Part shown: positions 13,057 to 23,876 of the stretch, in pieces | Layout: the number at the start of each line of letters is the position of its first letter | How positions within the stretch are numbered: the stretch's first letter is position 1 | Assembly (NCBI RefSeq): GCF_932526225.1 | Contig: NC_064037.1 | Coordinates: forward strand, 14,707,703 to 14,771,702 | Length of the DNA: 64,000 bases | Reading direction: 5' to 3' | DNA from: Nematostella vectensis | Taxonomy: Eukaryota; Cnidaria; Anthozoa; Actiniaria; Edwardsiidae | Notes under the pieces: model-generated | What the model was told of the DNA's origin: nothing | Database searches by the model: none | The model's input: the letters and a program-made list of their open reading frames with translations, nothing else | Position numbers and translations under genes: made by a program

Positions 13057-16000
13057 TTATCGCTCTAGAATGCTCCTCATGTAGTCATCAATGACTCGTT
13101 GGACTGCAAAGAAAGGAGGCCAATCATTGCCAATTTTTAGCATACAATGAATTAGAATGGTTAGTCTAAAAAAATATTAGAAAATGAAAGAGTGGTTTTC
13201 AAAATCCTGTGAAACAAAATGAAATTGTTAAGGTGTAATAGTCAAACCAGAACAAAAGATAACAAAGAAATAAAAAAAGTATTTCACAGGATTTTGAAAA
13301 CCCCTACCAGTTAGCACATAACAAGGGATTAGTACTGTAAATGATCTAATGAATGCCAAGAAGAGTTTATTAAATTTTGATTGTCCAAGGGAAGGGGGGG
13401 GGTGTGTCCAATAGATAGGAGGAGTTAGAGTAAGTATTTGTTCGAGAGGGTTGTTCAATACAAACTTTTAATCATTCATTTGATAGGAGGCATTCTTCAG
13501 ATAGTGGGCATTTATGAGGCCCTTTACGGTAAACAAAGAAATTAGAGGCATTGTAGTCGACTTGTTATTTCATAGGTAAGTTTTAAACTTACAGGTTAAC
13601 ACCTGTCCAATTTTTATAAATGGTTCTGAATCAATTTTAAGTAAACCCACCATTCTTGTTTCCCATTCCAACTGCGATGGCAAGGGCAGTTTGACCCTCA
13701 TTGTTGGTAGCAGTGAGATCAGCTCCATGTTCCAGAAGAACTTTGGCAACTTGGGGATAACCACTGTAGGCCGCAAACATCAATGGTGTGGCGCCGTCCA
13801 ATGTGGTCACATTTGGATCAGCACCCTGAGCTAGAATCTGCTCCACTACCTCTAGCTGACCTTGGCATGTGGCAAATGCTAGAGCATTCTCACCATTTGG
13901 GCTGCAAATGGTCACGTCTGCACCATGCTTCAGTAACAAGGTCACAGTTGCTTTCTGAAAAATTATACAGAAATTAGTAAGTCAGAATTCATCAGTATAG
14001 TGTAAACAGTAAAAGTGTGAAAGATTAGTAAAACTAAATTGCACTATTTTGTACAATTTCAAAATGGTGAATTTTCAATTTACCTCACAAAATAGTGTGG
14101 CTGCTCAACCAAAACAGTGAGATGAAAGGAAACAAGAGAAAGTCACTTCTCATCTTCGTAAAGCTCTCGAGCCTCAACACACAATGAAATGCGTAATTTT
14201 ACCAACAAAATTATAATAAACAGTTGAGTTCCAGTTCGACTATTTTTACTAAAGTGTACAAAGTGGTACTATTTACTAACTAATCTTTCACACTTTTACT
14301 GTCACTTTAATGGAATCTACAGACAATCCCAGGAGTCTTTAAAGGGGGTTTGACTGTGCTATTTTCTAGTCCAACACAATGTTTGGTAATAAGGTTCCAG
14401 ACCCCCCCCCCCTCCCCCCCTGTGATAATACAGCACAAGGATTAAACAAAAATGTCAGTTTCAGGGATAAGTTATGAACAGCTTTCTGATCAGGAATGTA
14501 CCTATAATTCAAAGAGCTCCAGGTAATTATTCTGATGAAATAAACAGATGCGTGATTTGCTAGATCATTTTGATTTTATTATGATTTGATAGACCATTTT
14601 AATGATAATCTAAGTTGATCTTTCCATCTGTGATCTTCCTCTTTACATAGGCCATGGGGAGTGATCCTCCTATTTACACAGGGGCCATGGAGAGCATACC
14701 TGTCATCCTCCGAAAATCTCAATGCCTGTTATTTCTTTTTGGGGGGGAGGTGTATATTTTTTTGGGGGGGAGGGGTTGGGTATACCTTCACAGGTGTTTG
14801 CTGTATAGAAAGGCTTTGCGCAAATCTACAATTTAATAGATCTCACGAGAGATAGAAAAATGGCGCTACATAAGGAGAATATTGTTTCAATTATTTAAAT
14901 AGGAAATAGGCAAAATGTCGATTTTCTATAGAATAATTTTTCAGAAGCAAAAAAATTGCTAAAAAGCGGGAGATTTGGTCTCCACGGGAGAGAGCGGGAA
15001 AAGATGTCATTTAAAATCTTCCCGCCTAATGCAGGAGAGTTGCCAGGTATGGGAGAGGGAGGGGCAAAAGCCCCTTTTTACACCCCCATTTTTCAGGGTG
15101 CTCCTACATAATCTTGAAAGCCCGTGTTAGTAAATGATATCCTGAACAGACCTGCCTATGAGCTGCAGCCCATGCAAGAGGAGTGAGCCCAGCCTTGTCT
15201 GCAGAGTTAATATCAGTTCCTGAAAAAAAGTTGTTGAATAATATGAGCAAACCAGAGCTCCTTTAAAGGACGATGACATTTGACTGTGGTAATACCTCTA
15301 TCAATCTCTTCTTTAATTTTTGCCACTTCACCCTGAGCAGCCAAGAAATGGATTGAAGGATCTAGAAATTAAAACAGTCATCATCAGGCGGGGAATGAGT
15401 CTAATTAGCTTTAGCCTGTCAATACAGGCCTGTATGTAGCCAAAAGGCATTTAAACAGGGGTGAGAGTTAGTTCCATGTGTAAATTTACACTTTAAAGAA
15501 AACCAATCAAGCTGCAACCTAGCTCCTGTATAATAATGAGTCAAACAAAGAATACAGTTCCAGCAGGTAATTCAAGCGAGAAAGAGTGATAATTTCAATC
15601 AAGTTCTTTTTTCTTGCAAATAAAGACCATTATCGAGTTTTAGAGGGAAATAGCTGGTGCCAGCTCCCCTGCCAAATGAAACCCCTGGTTATAGTTTTAA
15701 ATTATTGTAGCCAGGGATAACGGCAAAAAGTTTATATAAGTCAAGTGAAACATTTTCTTTTGGGTATCTTCTACTAAAGATTATGGCATCCTCGGGAGCC
15801 CAGGGAGTTGAGGTCAGTGTAACAAGTGCGAGAATGAGTTAGCACCCTTTCTTTTGTCTCCCCCTACCCCTCCCTCCCCTTTTCGCCACCTTACACCACC
15901 TCATTCTTGAACCCTTTTTATGCTGACAGACATGACGGAAAAACATGATGTGATGCTTCAAATAAGCCCATTTTACATCAAATAAGGCAGAGAATTTCCC

Positions 16001-19000
16001 TGAGTTCTTAGAAACTTATAGCAAAAAAAATATCCAGTGCGACTATTTTTAAATTGATGCGACTTTTTGTCATCGAAATTTGAGCTTTTCATCCCTGAGC
16101 TGATACACAGGGCAATGATGATCAAGGAAAAATTATCTTAAAAAGCCAAAATCTGGTTATGTGCACTTCAGCCTCATGTTATTTGTGTTTTAAAAATCAG
16201 TCCGTAATACAAGGAACCTATAGCCACTGAAGAAATTGTGTCTTTTCTCTCTATCTGGAATTGCATGTTCTCCAGGTTTTTCCGTCATGTAATGCGGACG
16301 TCAATGCGCTGGGTTCCCAAGGTGGAGGTAACCTACACTGTGCTGCTGAATCACCACTTAAATGCACTTCGGATTTGTTCCTTGTTGACTCTAAAGGCTC
16401 AGTCTGTGAAAAAATATTCCCATCTCATTTCACAAATGCATACAAGAACCAATTATAATTCAAAATTTGGAAAGGGGTGGGTGAGATGTATATAAGGGGT
16501 TTAAAAAAAATCACTGCTCAAAAATAACACAAGGGAATACCTGAAATATTAACAATTTCTCAGAAAGCCTCCTCCATGTTTAGAATTTGAATAATCCCTA
16601 ATTATGTATCTGGGAGTGGTGGGCAAAAATAAATAAGGGAAGGGTCATTATTTAACAGGGTGAGGGCTGTATCACCCATAAATGTAATAACACCCATAAA
16701 TGTTATAACAACCATATTGTAATAACAGTCACCCATAAATGTTATAACAACCGTAACTGTAAGAACACATCACCCATAAATGTAATAAACAGTCAACCAT
16801 AAATGTAAGAACACTTCGCCCATAAATGTTATAAACCACGTTAACCATTAATGTAAGAACACGTCGCCCATAAATTTTATAACTTATAATTTTGACTCAT
16901 AGAAACAACATTAGACAACCAAACTTGGCAGATGTCATGTAGGTGTCAAGGGGGGTGCAACAATATGTCAACTGAGCATGACGTCATCGGTTACGTCACT
17001 AAAAACAACAATACTCATATCTTATTTATGGGCGACGTGTTCTTACAACGTGCTTTATAACATTTATGGGCGACATGTTCTTACATTTATGGTTGACTGT
17101 CACGGTGGGCTAATAAGTGGTCAAAATCGGCGCTTTCGTATTCTCGCGAGCCCGCAAAAACCAGCGGTTATCCATCCAAAAACACTCGGAATTAAAAATG
17201 GCGGCAAAGGCTGTTCGAAGGAATCTTGTCAAAATTATTGGATTTAGAAAGGAAAACAACTAATAGTGGAAGATAAAAAACAAAGCAGCAAAAAATTGAG
17301 CTTCTATGACAAGCTTGAGTCTCTCTGAAAAAATAATTTTGTCGGGGTTCGAGAAGAGCGACGCATATTTTCTTACCAATCTGTTGTCAAGGCTGCACAA
17401 AAGAGGTTGCAATGTGATTGTTTCTCTAGGAACGAAAATTGAGGCCCAATGGGACAGATCCCCGAGGAAGGAGTCTCTGGAAGATTTCCTTAGAAGGATA
17501 AAGTCTGTGAGCATGTCATTTTTTTATTATTATTATTCTATCGTTTTTTAAAGCATTTATGCTCTGTGGATTCTAGCTTCAATTTTTACCAAAAGGTCCA
17601 TGGTGATATTTATAATAGAATACCTGTTATTTATTAAATAATATGTCTTACATGATGTTTTTTTGCTAATTGATCTACATGTAACTGTTTTCCAAACATC
17701 GGTACTGTTTAATAACAACCTTGTACTATACAATTCGAGCATCACTCCCCTTTGAACAATTTATAAAATGCTAAATTCCTATCTCAAGCATCTCATTATG
17801 ACTGGGCAAGAAAGTAATGTTTATCTTGCCTTTATCTTTTCTCTAAAAAATATATTCCTAAGCAAATATATTAGTATTAGAATTGTCTTTTAAATCCACT
17901 TACTCTTTTGCAGCTTGAAGCAGTCATAAAAATCCTTGATACATGAGTCCACCTTTTTCATGAAATCCTTCCAAGCTACTTGGCTTGTACTGGTGTATTT
18001 CATTAACAACTGTACAAGGGTTTAGAATACCTGTTATTGTCTGAGTGGAATCTATGATTTCTCTATTTTTATTATTCTGGATTGCTTTTACTTAAAAAAG
18101 CTTTATTTTTACTTGCTATTCTAAGTCCTTGTTAGCCGTCTTTCTCTTCTATGCCTTATCTTGTGAATCCCATAAAAGGTGATAACTCTAGTTCATGATA
18201 CCCAAAGAACTATATCTACCAAAATATATTCAACTATATCTATTAAAAAATTATATGCCCCTAGATTTTCCGAGTATTTATTAATTAAGAGTTGTGAGAC
18301 TTGATTGATAGTTATTGGTGCCCTATACAGTGAGTACAGGAGAGTTTGCTTTAATTTTACAGCAGCAAAACTTTATTATTGAGTTATTTATCAATAAAAG
18401 AAGAGTTAGAAACGAAACTTCTATCTCCTACTATATAAATCACTAAGAGCAATAGAAAGCAAGACAAAAACAAACTTAGTGTAAACTAATCCTCTTTTGA
18501 ATCCTGGGGGTTTTTGTTTACCCGACTCTCAAAATCATAAGAAGGAACCACAAATTACCAAAAAGTGATAGAGGATGGCATAGCCACAGGTGAACATAGT
18601 TTTCCTTACATGTCCTAAAATCATTTTTGGTTTGTTATGAACAAACACATCATTTACATAATCATTGATGCAATGTCAAAGTATTTTGTGCAGCTGTCCT
18701 TACTGTCAGACTAGGCTAAGACTAAGGACCGCTGTGGTAGAGACCATAGTCTAGTGGAAATAGAAACAGAATCTTCGAGACTGAGGTGTTAAAGTGCTTC
18801 AAGAAACTGATGACAATTTTTTAGGATGTTCCTGATAACGTAAGTGATGCCTGTCCTTTTTGTTTTTGTCTACACATTAGTCTACTCAACTGATTTGACA
18901 AATTCCTAGTCTAGCTTCTAGAGCAGCTGTGCAGTAGCTGCTACCAAGTACTCATATATTTTTTTATGCAAAGGAATCTTTTCAGCTAAAGAGGGGGAGG

Positions 19001-21893
19001 TCAAGCATGCCTACCTGCCAAGTTCTCCATACAGTAGGTCACTCAAGAAATAGGAGCAAAGTAAAGGGCACCCTTTTTCCATATGTGAAGGCACTAATAC
19101 AAATAAAATAGATGTTGGACCTGTCACATTCCAAAAGTTAAATTAAAACCTAAGGAAAAACCTACAAGCAAGTGTCATACAGCCTTCAGATGATATTCTA
19201 CAAGTACATTCTGTGAAGGGTCCAGCCCTAAGAGCAAACTCAATCCAGGAATATCGTTTGTTTTGAATTAGTTGTGCTGATTTAGGATGGAAGAGTTAAC
19301 AAGAACATAGCTTAAGTAAACAAATTTCCCTCTGTTCAGGTTTTAGCGGGTGAAGTACAAAAACACTCTCAAATAACAAAATAAGAATTTATGAATATAT
19401 GAAATAGAGTGGGCCTACGGTTGAACAATTGGGAACCACGGCAAAGTGGACTGAGAATTACGCTTGCTCTGACTTTGAAAGCTAATAACTTCACAAAAAC
19501 CAAACTAAAGTCGATGGATTTTATAGAACGTTTACTTGAATCTATATTAAACATTTTGTTCTTTCAGGATTTTTAAATCAATGAAAATCAAAAAAGAAAA
19601 TGGTACTCATTCAATCCTTGCGGATTCGTCCTGACATCACATCTTCGAGAAACGCTGGAAGCGCGCGAAAATTTCTCCCTTCAAAGCAGAGATTAACAGT
19701 CGCCATTTTGTCCTTTGGCTGAGAAATTTCCGAAAAGACAGATCAATAGTTACTCGATCCTCTGCCGAAATACTATCGGCCAAAAATCTCATTTAGATAT
19801 CAAATCGATACTCATTCGCTCGATCCCCGTTATACGCTCGAACCATCTCATTTTTCGACTAGATGCGAAATAGAGAACCTCACAAAAACTTTAATAACTT
19901 GAAAAGCTTTAGGTTAGACGAGCTGATTTTCAAAACATATACACAGAGAAGCATAACAAAGAAAATGTTCATGAAAGTTTTGTTTGTTCGTCTGATTTGA
20001 TAGGTTATTTTCTCGTGTTTTTACAGAGGACGCTCGAGTAGATATCCCACTCGCCAGATAATTCTGATCGATTGACAATCATACGCTCGAGAGTTTTGTC
20101 AGTTTCTGAAAAACAGAGGACTTACGGGGAAAAAAAGAGGTTCTCATGAGAAAGACAATGAAATTTTCTTTTGAATCATGGATTTTTATTAACATCAGAT
20201 ACAATATTTGTGCTGCTTTGGTGGTCTGATTTCAGCGCTCGTGCCAATCGGCAGTGCATTGTTTACAGAACGCGCCTTTGGTTACCGTGGAAGCGAAATG
20301 CATTCGAAAGTGGGGAAATCTGCCGTCATTTGAAAGCGCCGATTTCGTGCGCCCGCGAGCCCATCGTGGTTTATTACATTTATGGGTGACGTGTTATTAC
20401 ATTTATGGTTGTTATAACATTTATGAGTGACGTGTTATTACATTTATGGGTGTTATTACATTTATGGTTGTTATAACATTTATGGGTGACGTGTTATTAC
20501 ATTCATGGGTGATACAAGGGCTGCTATGTTTGGAGTTGGGTGAGGGCCTCAGGGTTTAGGGGAGGGTCTCATTTTTTAGAACAGGTATTCTAATCAATTT
20601 CCGAGTCTCCTATAAGTCTGGAATTTCAAAATTTTCTGGGGAGAACCGAGACTTTCAAAAATTAAATAAATAAATATGATTGGCTTCTTTCCTGGACTTT
20701 CACAACTCCCATTTGGCTGGCACTTCTGTTTGTTTTATCTTCTGAAGTTTTTTAGTTTTTTCGAATTTCCATTCATATCACCCCCTCCCTAACTTTAAGA
20801 TTTGTAGCATGAAAAGATATGCAAATAATAATTCTTGTGGAAAGGAGCTATTGGGGTTTTAACAATAATGACAAAAATTTTCGTGAAATAGTGCTCTGAA
20901 CCTGAAATAGTGCACAGCACAATATGGATGCTTTCTGAAAACAGCCACGTTCAGGCCATCTCCCAGTAAATAGATATAAAGTATTTTACTCTTTTGTAAA
21001 TCATGGCACCTTAGCTTATACAATCTTATACAATCATAAAAGTTTTTGGTCCTCCTGGGAAGGGTCGAAATTTTTGAACCTGAAAAAAAAATAAATTAGC
21101 AGCCACCCCCCCCCCCCCCCCCCTGATAAATAATCACCTTTCCCTAAGATTTGATGTTACACACAGAACAACAGCGACAAAGAAAGTAGGAACCCCTAAT
21201 TTCACCACATAATATACACCTATAGTCAACAATGTCTAATATGTAAAAATGCTGGTAATGAGGTTTTATCCTAATGGGAATGTGTCGTACCTTAACTTCC
21301 TGGATAGGTTGTAGATTAACTGGTCTTCTTACTGTAGAAGTTGGCGTTTGGCTTTTTGCGATTCCTGGGTCCGGAGGCAAAAGTATGCATGAATACAATT
21401 AAAACTCCGTATCTCTTTATAAAAAAATTGTTTATCTGAGGTTAGATATCTCACAATCTTTTCAGTTTTAATGCCTTATTTAAAGTGTTTAGTGTATTTA
21501 ACTTAAATGTTATTTTAGAATGCAATTATGAATGAAGAGTGACCTCGATGCATGCATTAAGTGTAATTCCGATGCAAAACGAGATGTTGCTGAAAGCTAA
21601 GAGCGATCAAGCAGCGATTAAAACAGTTGGTTCAAGATAATACCACCAGTAAGGACCAGCGATTGCACAAAACAAAATAGACAACCAACAACAAGTAGGC
21701 CACGTGCGTGGACGCACAAAAGACTATCATAGCCAAAAGGCAAGCAATCAAGCAAAATGACTTCATTTCATTCAACACGCTCACCTCCACACAGCACTGC
21801 AGCTACCTCTTGATCTGGCTCAAGAAGCGATGCACCCTTTGCTTCTGTTTGATTTTGTGGAGAAAATTGGTTTCCCTCTAAGATCACTGACAT
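13057..21893 (-). CDS. RFXANK/ANKRA2-family ankyrin-repeat protein
   Basis: Minus-strand exons: 21893-21785, 21364-21291, (one probable unseen exon), 15361-15296, 15219-15152, 13954-13651, 13103-13057. The N-terminal DQEVAAVL resembles the segment before the ankyrin block of ANKRA2. SIHFLAAQGEVAKIKEEI, TPLAWAAA, GADVTICSPNGENALAFA, DGATPLMFAAYSGYPQVAKV and the tail VQRVIDDYMRSIL follow the five-repeat order of RFXANK and ANKRA2. In that family the ankyrin groove binds PxLPx[I/L] peptides of RFX factors, class IIa HDACs and megalin. The start is set at 21893, but an in-frame ATG at 22025 is possible. The 21291 donor is phase 0 and the 15361 acceptor needs one preceding base, so a small exon is missing from this model. 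The intron between them holds the 3.85 kb element. I cannot tell RFXANK from ANKRA2 orthology. Confidence 0.85.
14380..15140. other. Intron with homopolymer tracts, no gene seen
   Basis: Intron of the ankyrin gene. It has a C-rich tract at about 14401-14421 and G-rich tracts at about 14743 and 14764. Small plus-strand frames here show no family resemblance. Confidence 0.5.
16291..16359 (+). pseudogene. Isolated ankyrin-repeat fragment, antisense to the ankyrin gene
   Basis: The plus strand translates to NADVNALGSQGGGNLHCAAE, close to one ankyrin-repeat unit (consensus GADVNA...TPLHLAAE). It lies in an intron of the RFXANK/ANKRA2-like gene but on the opposite strand. No second ankyrin unit or clear splice pair flanks it. 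It is either the remnant of another ankyrin gene or chance. Confidence 0.4.
16668..20516. mobile_element. 3.85 kb inverted-repeat element with 5-bp target duplication, transposase not recognised
   Basis: Both ends start TGTATCACCCATRAATGTAA going inwards. The perfect direct repeat AGGGC flanks the element (16663-16667 and 20517-20521). The ends are built of short repeated units (CCCATAAATGTTATAACAAC and CCATAAATGTAAGAACAC). At the left end the units occur in one orientation at about 16670-16880 and in the other at about 17020-17100. Subterminal AAATCGGCGCTTTC occurs in inverted orientation near 17125 and 20335. The interior has no transposase-size frame. It may be a non-autonomous or decayed DNA transposon. 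Confidence 0.75.
17306..17946 (+). CDS. Possible two-exon small gene inside the 3.85 kb element (77 residues)
   Basis: An ATG at 17306 opens a 67-codon frame (MTSLSLSEKIILSGFEKSDA..., containing HKRGCNVIVSLGTKIEAQW). It runs to a consensus donor (tct|GTGAGC, about 17506). An acceptor TTTTGCAG at 17913 adds LEAVIKILDT and a stop at 17946 in phase. Upstream, 17198 begins ATGGCGGCAAAG..., a 21-codon frame that would be an upstream ORF. No family is recognised. The frame is short and could be chance. Confidence 0.3.
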
Positions 21894-22681
21894 TTCCAGA
21901 GGAGCAAAAGGAACCAAAACAATGACAAGAACGAGCGGGGTCTGGCACGGGTAAGCGCGAGGCACGAACGGCTTGCCGGGAAATACCAAATATTGCGCGC
22001 TCGTGTCAGCCCACAGGCTTACCATCCTCCGCTGATATCTTCAGAATTATTTCCCGTAAATTATCTATTACAAAATAGAGGTCGAATGAAATCTCATAAA
22101 GTTGTCTTTGATGTCAATAAATGGTAAAAAAAATCGAAATATTATGGAAATATATATGTAAATAAGATTTCAGTTGGGAAGAAGATATAATGATTAGTTT
22201 TGACAGTAATGAGCATTTCATATTATTTGAAAATGTCAAAATTTTCACGGAGGAGCATGCCCCAGAACCCCATATGCGATAGTATTTACACCCCTGTAAA
22301 ATGGGCCCCCATCCCAAAAACACAATTATTTGGAGTGCGGTGGGAGGGGGTGGTGTCTGTCTCCCCCACTTCCCACAATTTGTATTTGAAACATCGACAT
22401 AGGCCATATTCCATATTCAATTTTTGGGCTCTACATTTGTGGGAAACTTGGAAACGATTGTAGGTTTATTACAATTGTGGATTTATTACATATGTAGGCT
22501 CTATACGGATAGGATTACAGATTTGGCTCCTAGTGCTACTGGAAGAACGTGCCGTTTGTGCGTAGAGTATCTCAAGACTAGAGTATAGTTTCAATAAAGT
22601 AATCAATACGTTTTAGCGTTTTTTGTTTTTGGGGAGGGTCTTAATTGGCCGCATTTTTGGAGGAGGGTAACCACCTTTCCC

Positions 22682-23479
22682 TTAGGTCGAAGGTAAGGTT
22701 GATTTACGAAGACCGATATTCTCCCAGCTTTCTTCTAGCTCTGGTGCCATATGTACAGGTTCAGGTGCAGTTCTAAGGTTTACTAAATCCCTCTGACTGG
22801 AAGCTTGCCGTGGTCGCTGTGGCGTTTTTAGCAGCACATCGATCGTTCCCGACTCACTTGTTAGCATCGTACCATTCTTTGTCACGTTCATTTTGATTTT
22901 CCCAGCGTTGCCATTCACTCGAAATCCGGATTCATTCTCGCCAAACTCAGATTTCTTGCTCCCAGGAAGATCTTTTGACTTTACTCCGTACGCTTTTCTG
23001 AGCAGTGGTGCACGCTTTGATGAAGTTCTTGACAAAATAGAATTAAATTTTCTTGCAGGTCTTGCTGCTAGACTATTTACCTTTATCAATTTAGATTCAG
23101 AAATCTTGGTCAGCTTGATAAATACGTGCCTGTCATGTTTCTTGATTTTACTTTTCGTCTTTTGGGCAGTTTTCGTTGTCACAACTCCAGACTTCCTGAA
23201 TGCCAGTGTATTCCATCCATCTACAACATGGACAATTGGCTTTTCTGACTTCATCACTGGATAATCTGCCATTCCTGGTTTCACAACAACTTGGACAGAA
23301 TCGGCCTGAGCTGTCACCTTGGCCATATCTTTAGTCGCCGAGATTTTCAGCTCCCCTGACTTGTCCTCGACTTGAAAATGTGCTTTCTGTCCTTTTGACT
23401 CGGCCGCACATGCTGTGAAGACCGCAGAACCGAGAAGAACTACAAATACACCTAGCATTTTCCAGACGGACGCTTCCAT
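22682..23479 (-). CDS. Secreted basic protein, member A of an unrecognised paralogue pair (265 residues, intronless)
   Basis: The frame opens with MEASVWKMLGVFVVLLGSAV and a signal peptide likely cleaved near residue 25-27 (TACAAES). Residues about 34-90 (HFQVEDKSGELKISATKD ... VVKPG ... IVHVVDGW) match the protein encoded on the other strand at 23877-30699. The rest is Lys/Arg-rich with possible dibasic processing sites (KSKIKKHDR, SSKRAPLLRK). It includes an N-glycosylation site (KNGT) and ends ESWENIGLRKSTLPST. No known domain is recognised. The start codons of the two genes are about 400 bases apart. No intron is seen, whereas the paralogue has one exactly after HFQ. Confidence 0.8.
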   Translation of the reverse strand: MEASVWKMLGVFVVLLGSAVFTACAAESKGQKAHFQVEDKSGELKISATKDMAKVTAQADSVQVVVKPGMADYPVMKSEKPIVHVVDGWNTLAFRKSGVVTTKTAQKTKSKIKKHDRHVFIKLTKISESKLIKVNSLAARPARKFNSILSRTSSKRAPLLRKAYGVKSKDLPGSKKSEFGENESGFRVNGNAGKIKMNVTKNGTMLTSESGTIDVLLKTPQRPRQASSQRDLVNLRTAPEPVHMAPELEESWENIGLRKSTLPST

Positions 23480-23876
23480 GGGTTAATTGAATCTAACGAC
23501 GAGCAAAGTGAAGGCGTTTTTTATCTTTCAAATAGACTTGGCTGACGTTCCCGTAATAGCTGGTGCCGAGTTATTTTGTCTTCCAAGGTGTCAAGAAAAA
23601 AGGTGGACGTATTGAAAGCTCTTCGACCAGAACTTAACACCAGGAATTTCTCTTTTCATCTTTAAGAATCTTTCATCTGCCTTCACCAGCTTTATATTTC
23701 AATGTGTAATTCATGATGATCATCAAAAGTGAAGTCTTCAAATCAGGGAAGGTGGCAAAAAAAGAAAACAGGTATATCAAAGTTTTGCTTGTATTATGTC
23801 ATAAATGTTTAATAATGATGTGACCATAAAATCAGCGAGAACTGGAGACGTTGTCTGTTTTCAAGAGGAATTATCA
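23480..23876. promoter_or_regulatory. Shared upstream region of the two divergent secreted-protein genes
   Basis: Only 397 bases separate the start codons of two divergently transcribed paralogues, so both 5' UTRs and promoters must lie here or overlap. An AT-rich CTTTATATTT (about 23689-23698) could be a TATA-like element. No other motif is clear. Confidence 0.5.

Noticed and set aside
19640-19710. Minus-strand ATGGCGACTG... 31-codon start inside the 3.85 kb element
   Set aside because: Too short, no donor in phase and no family.
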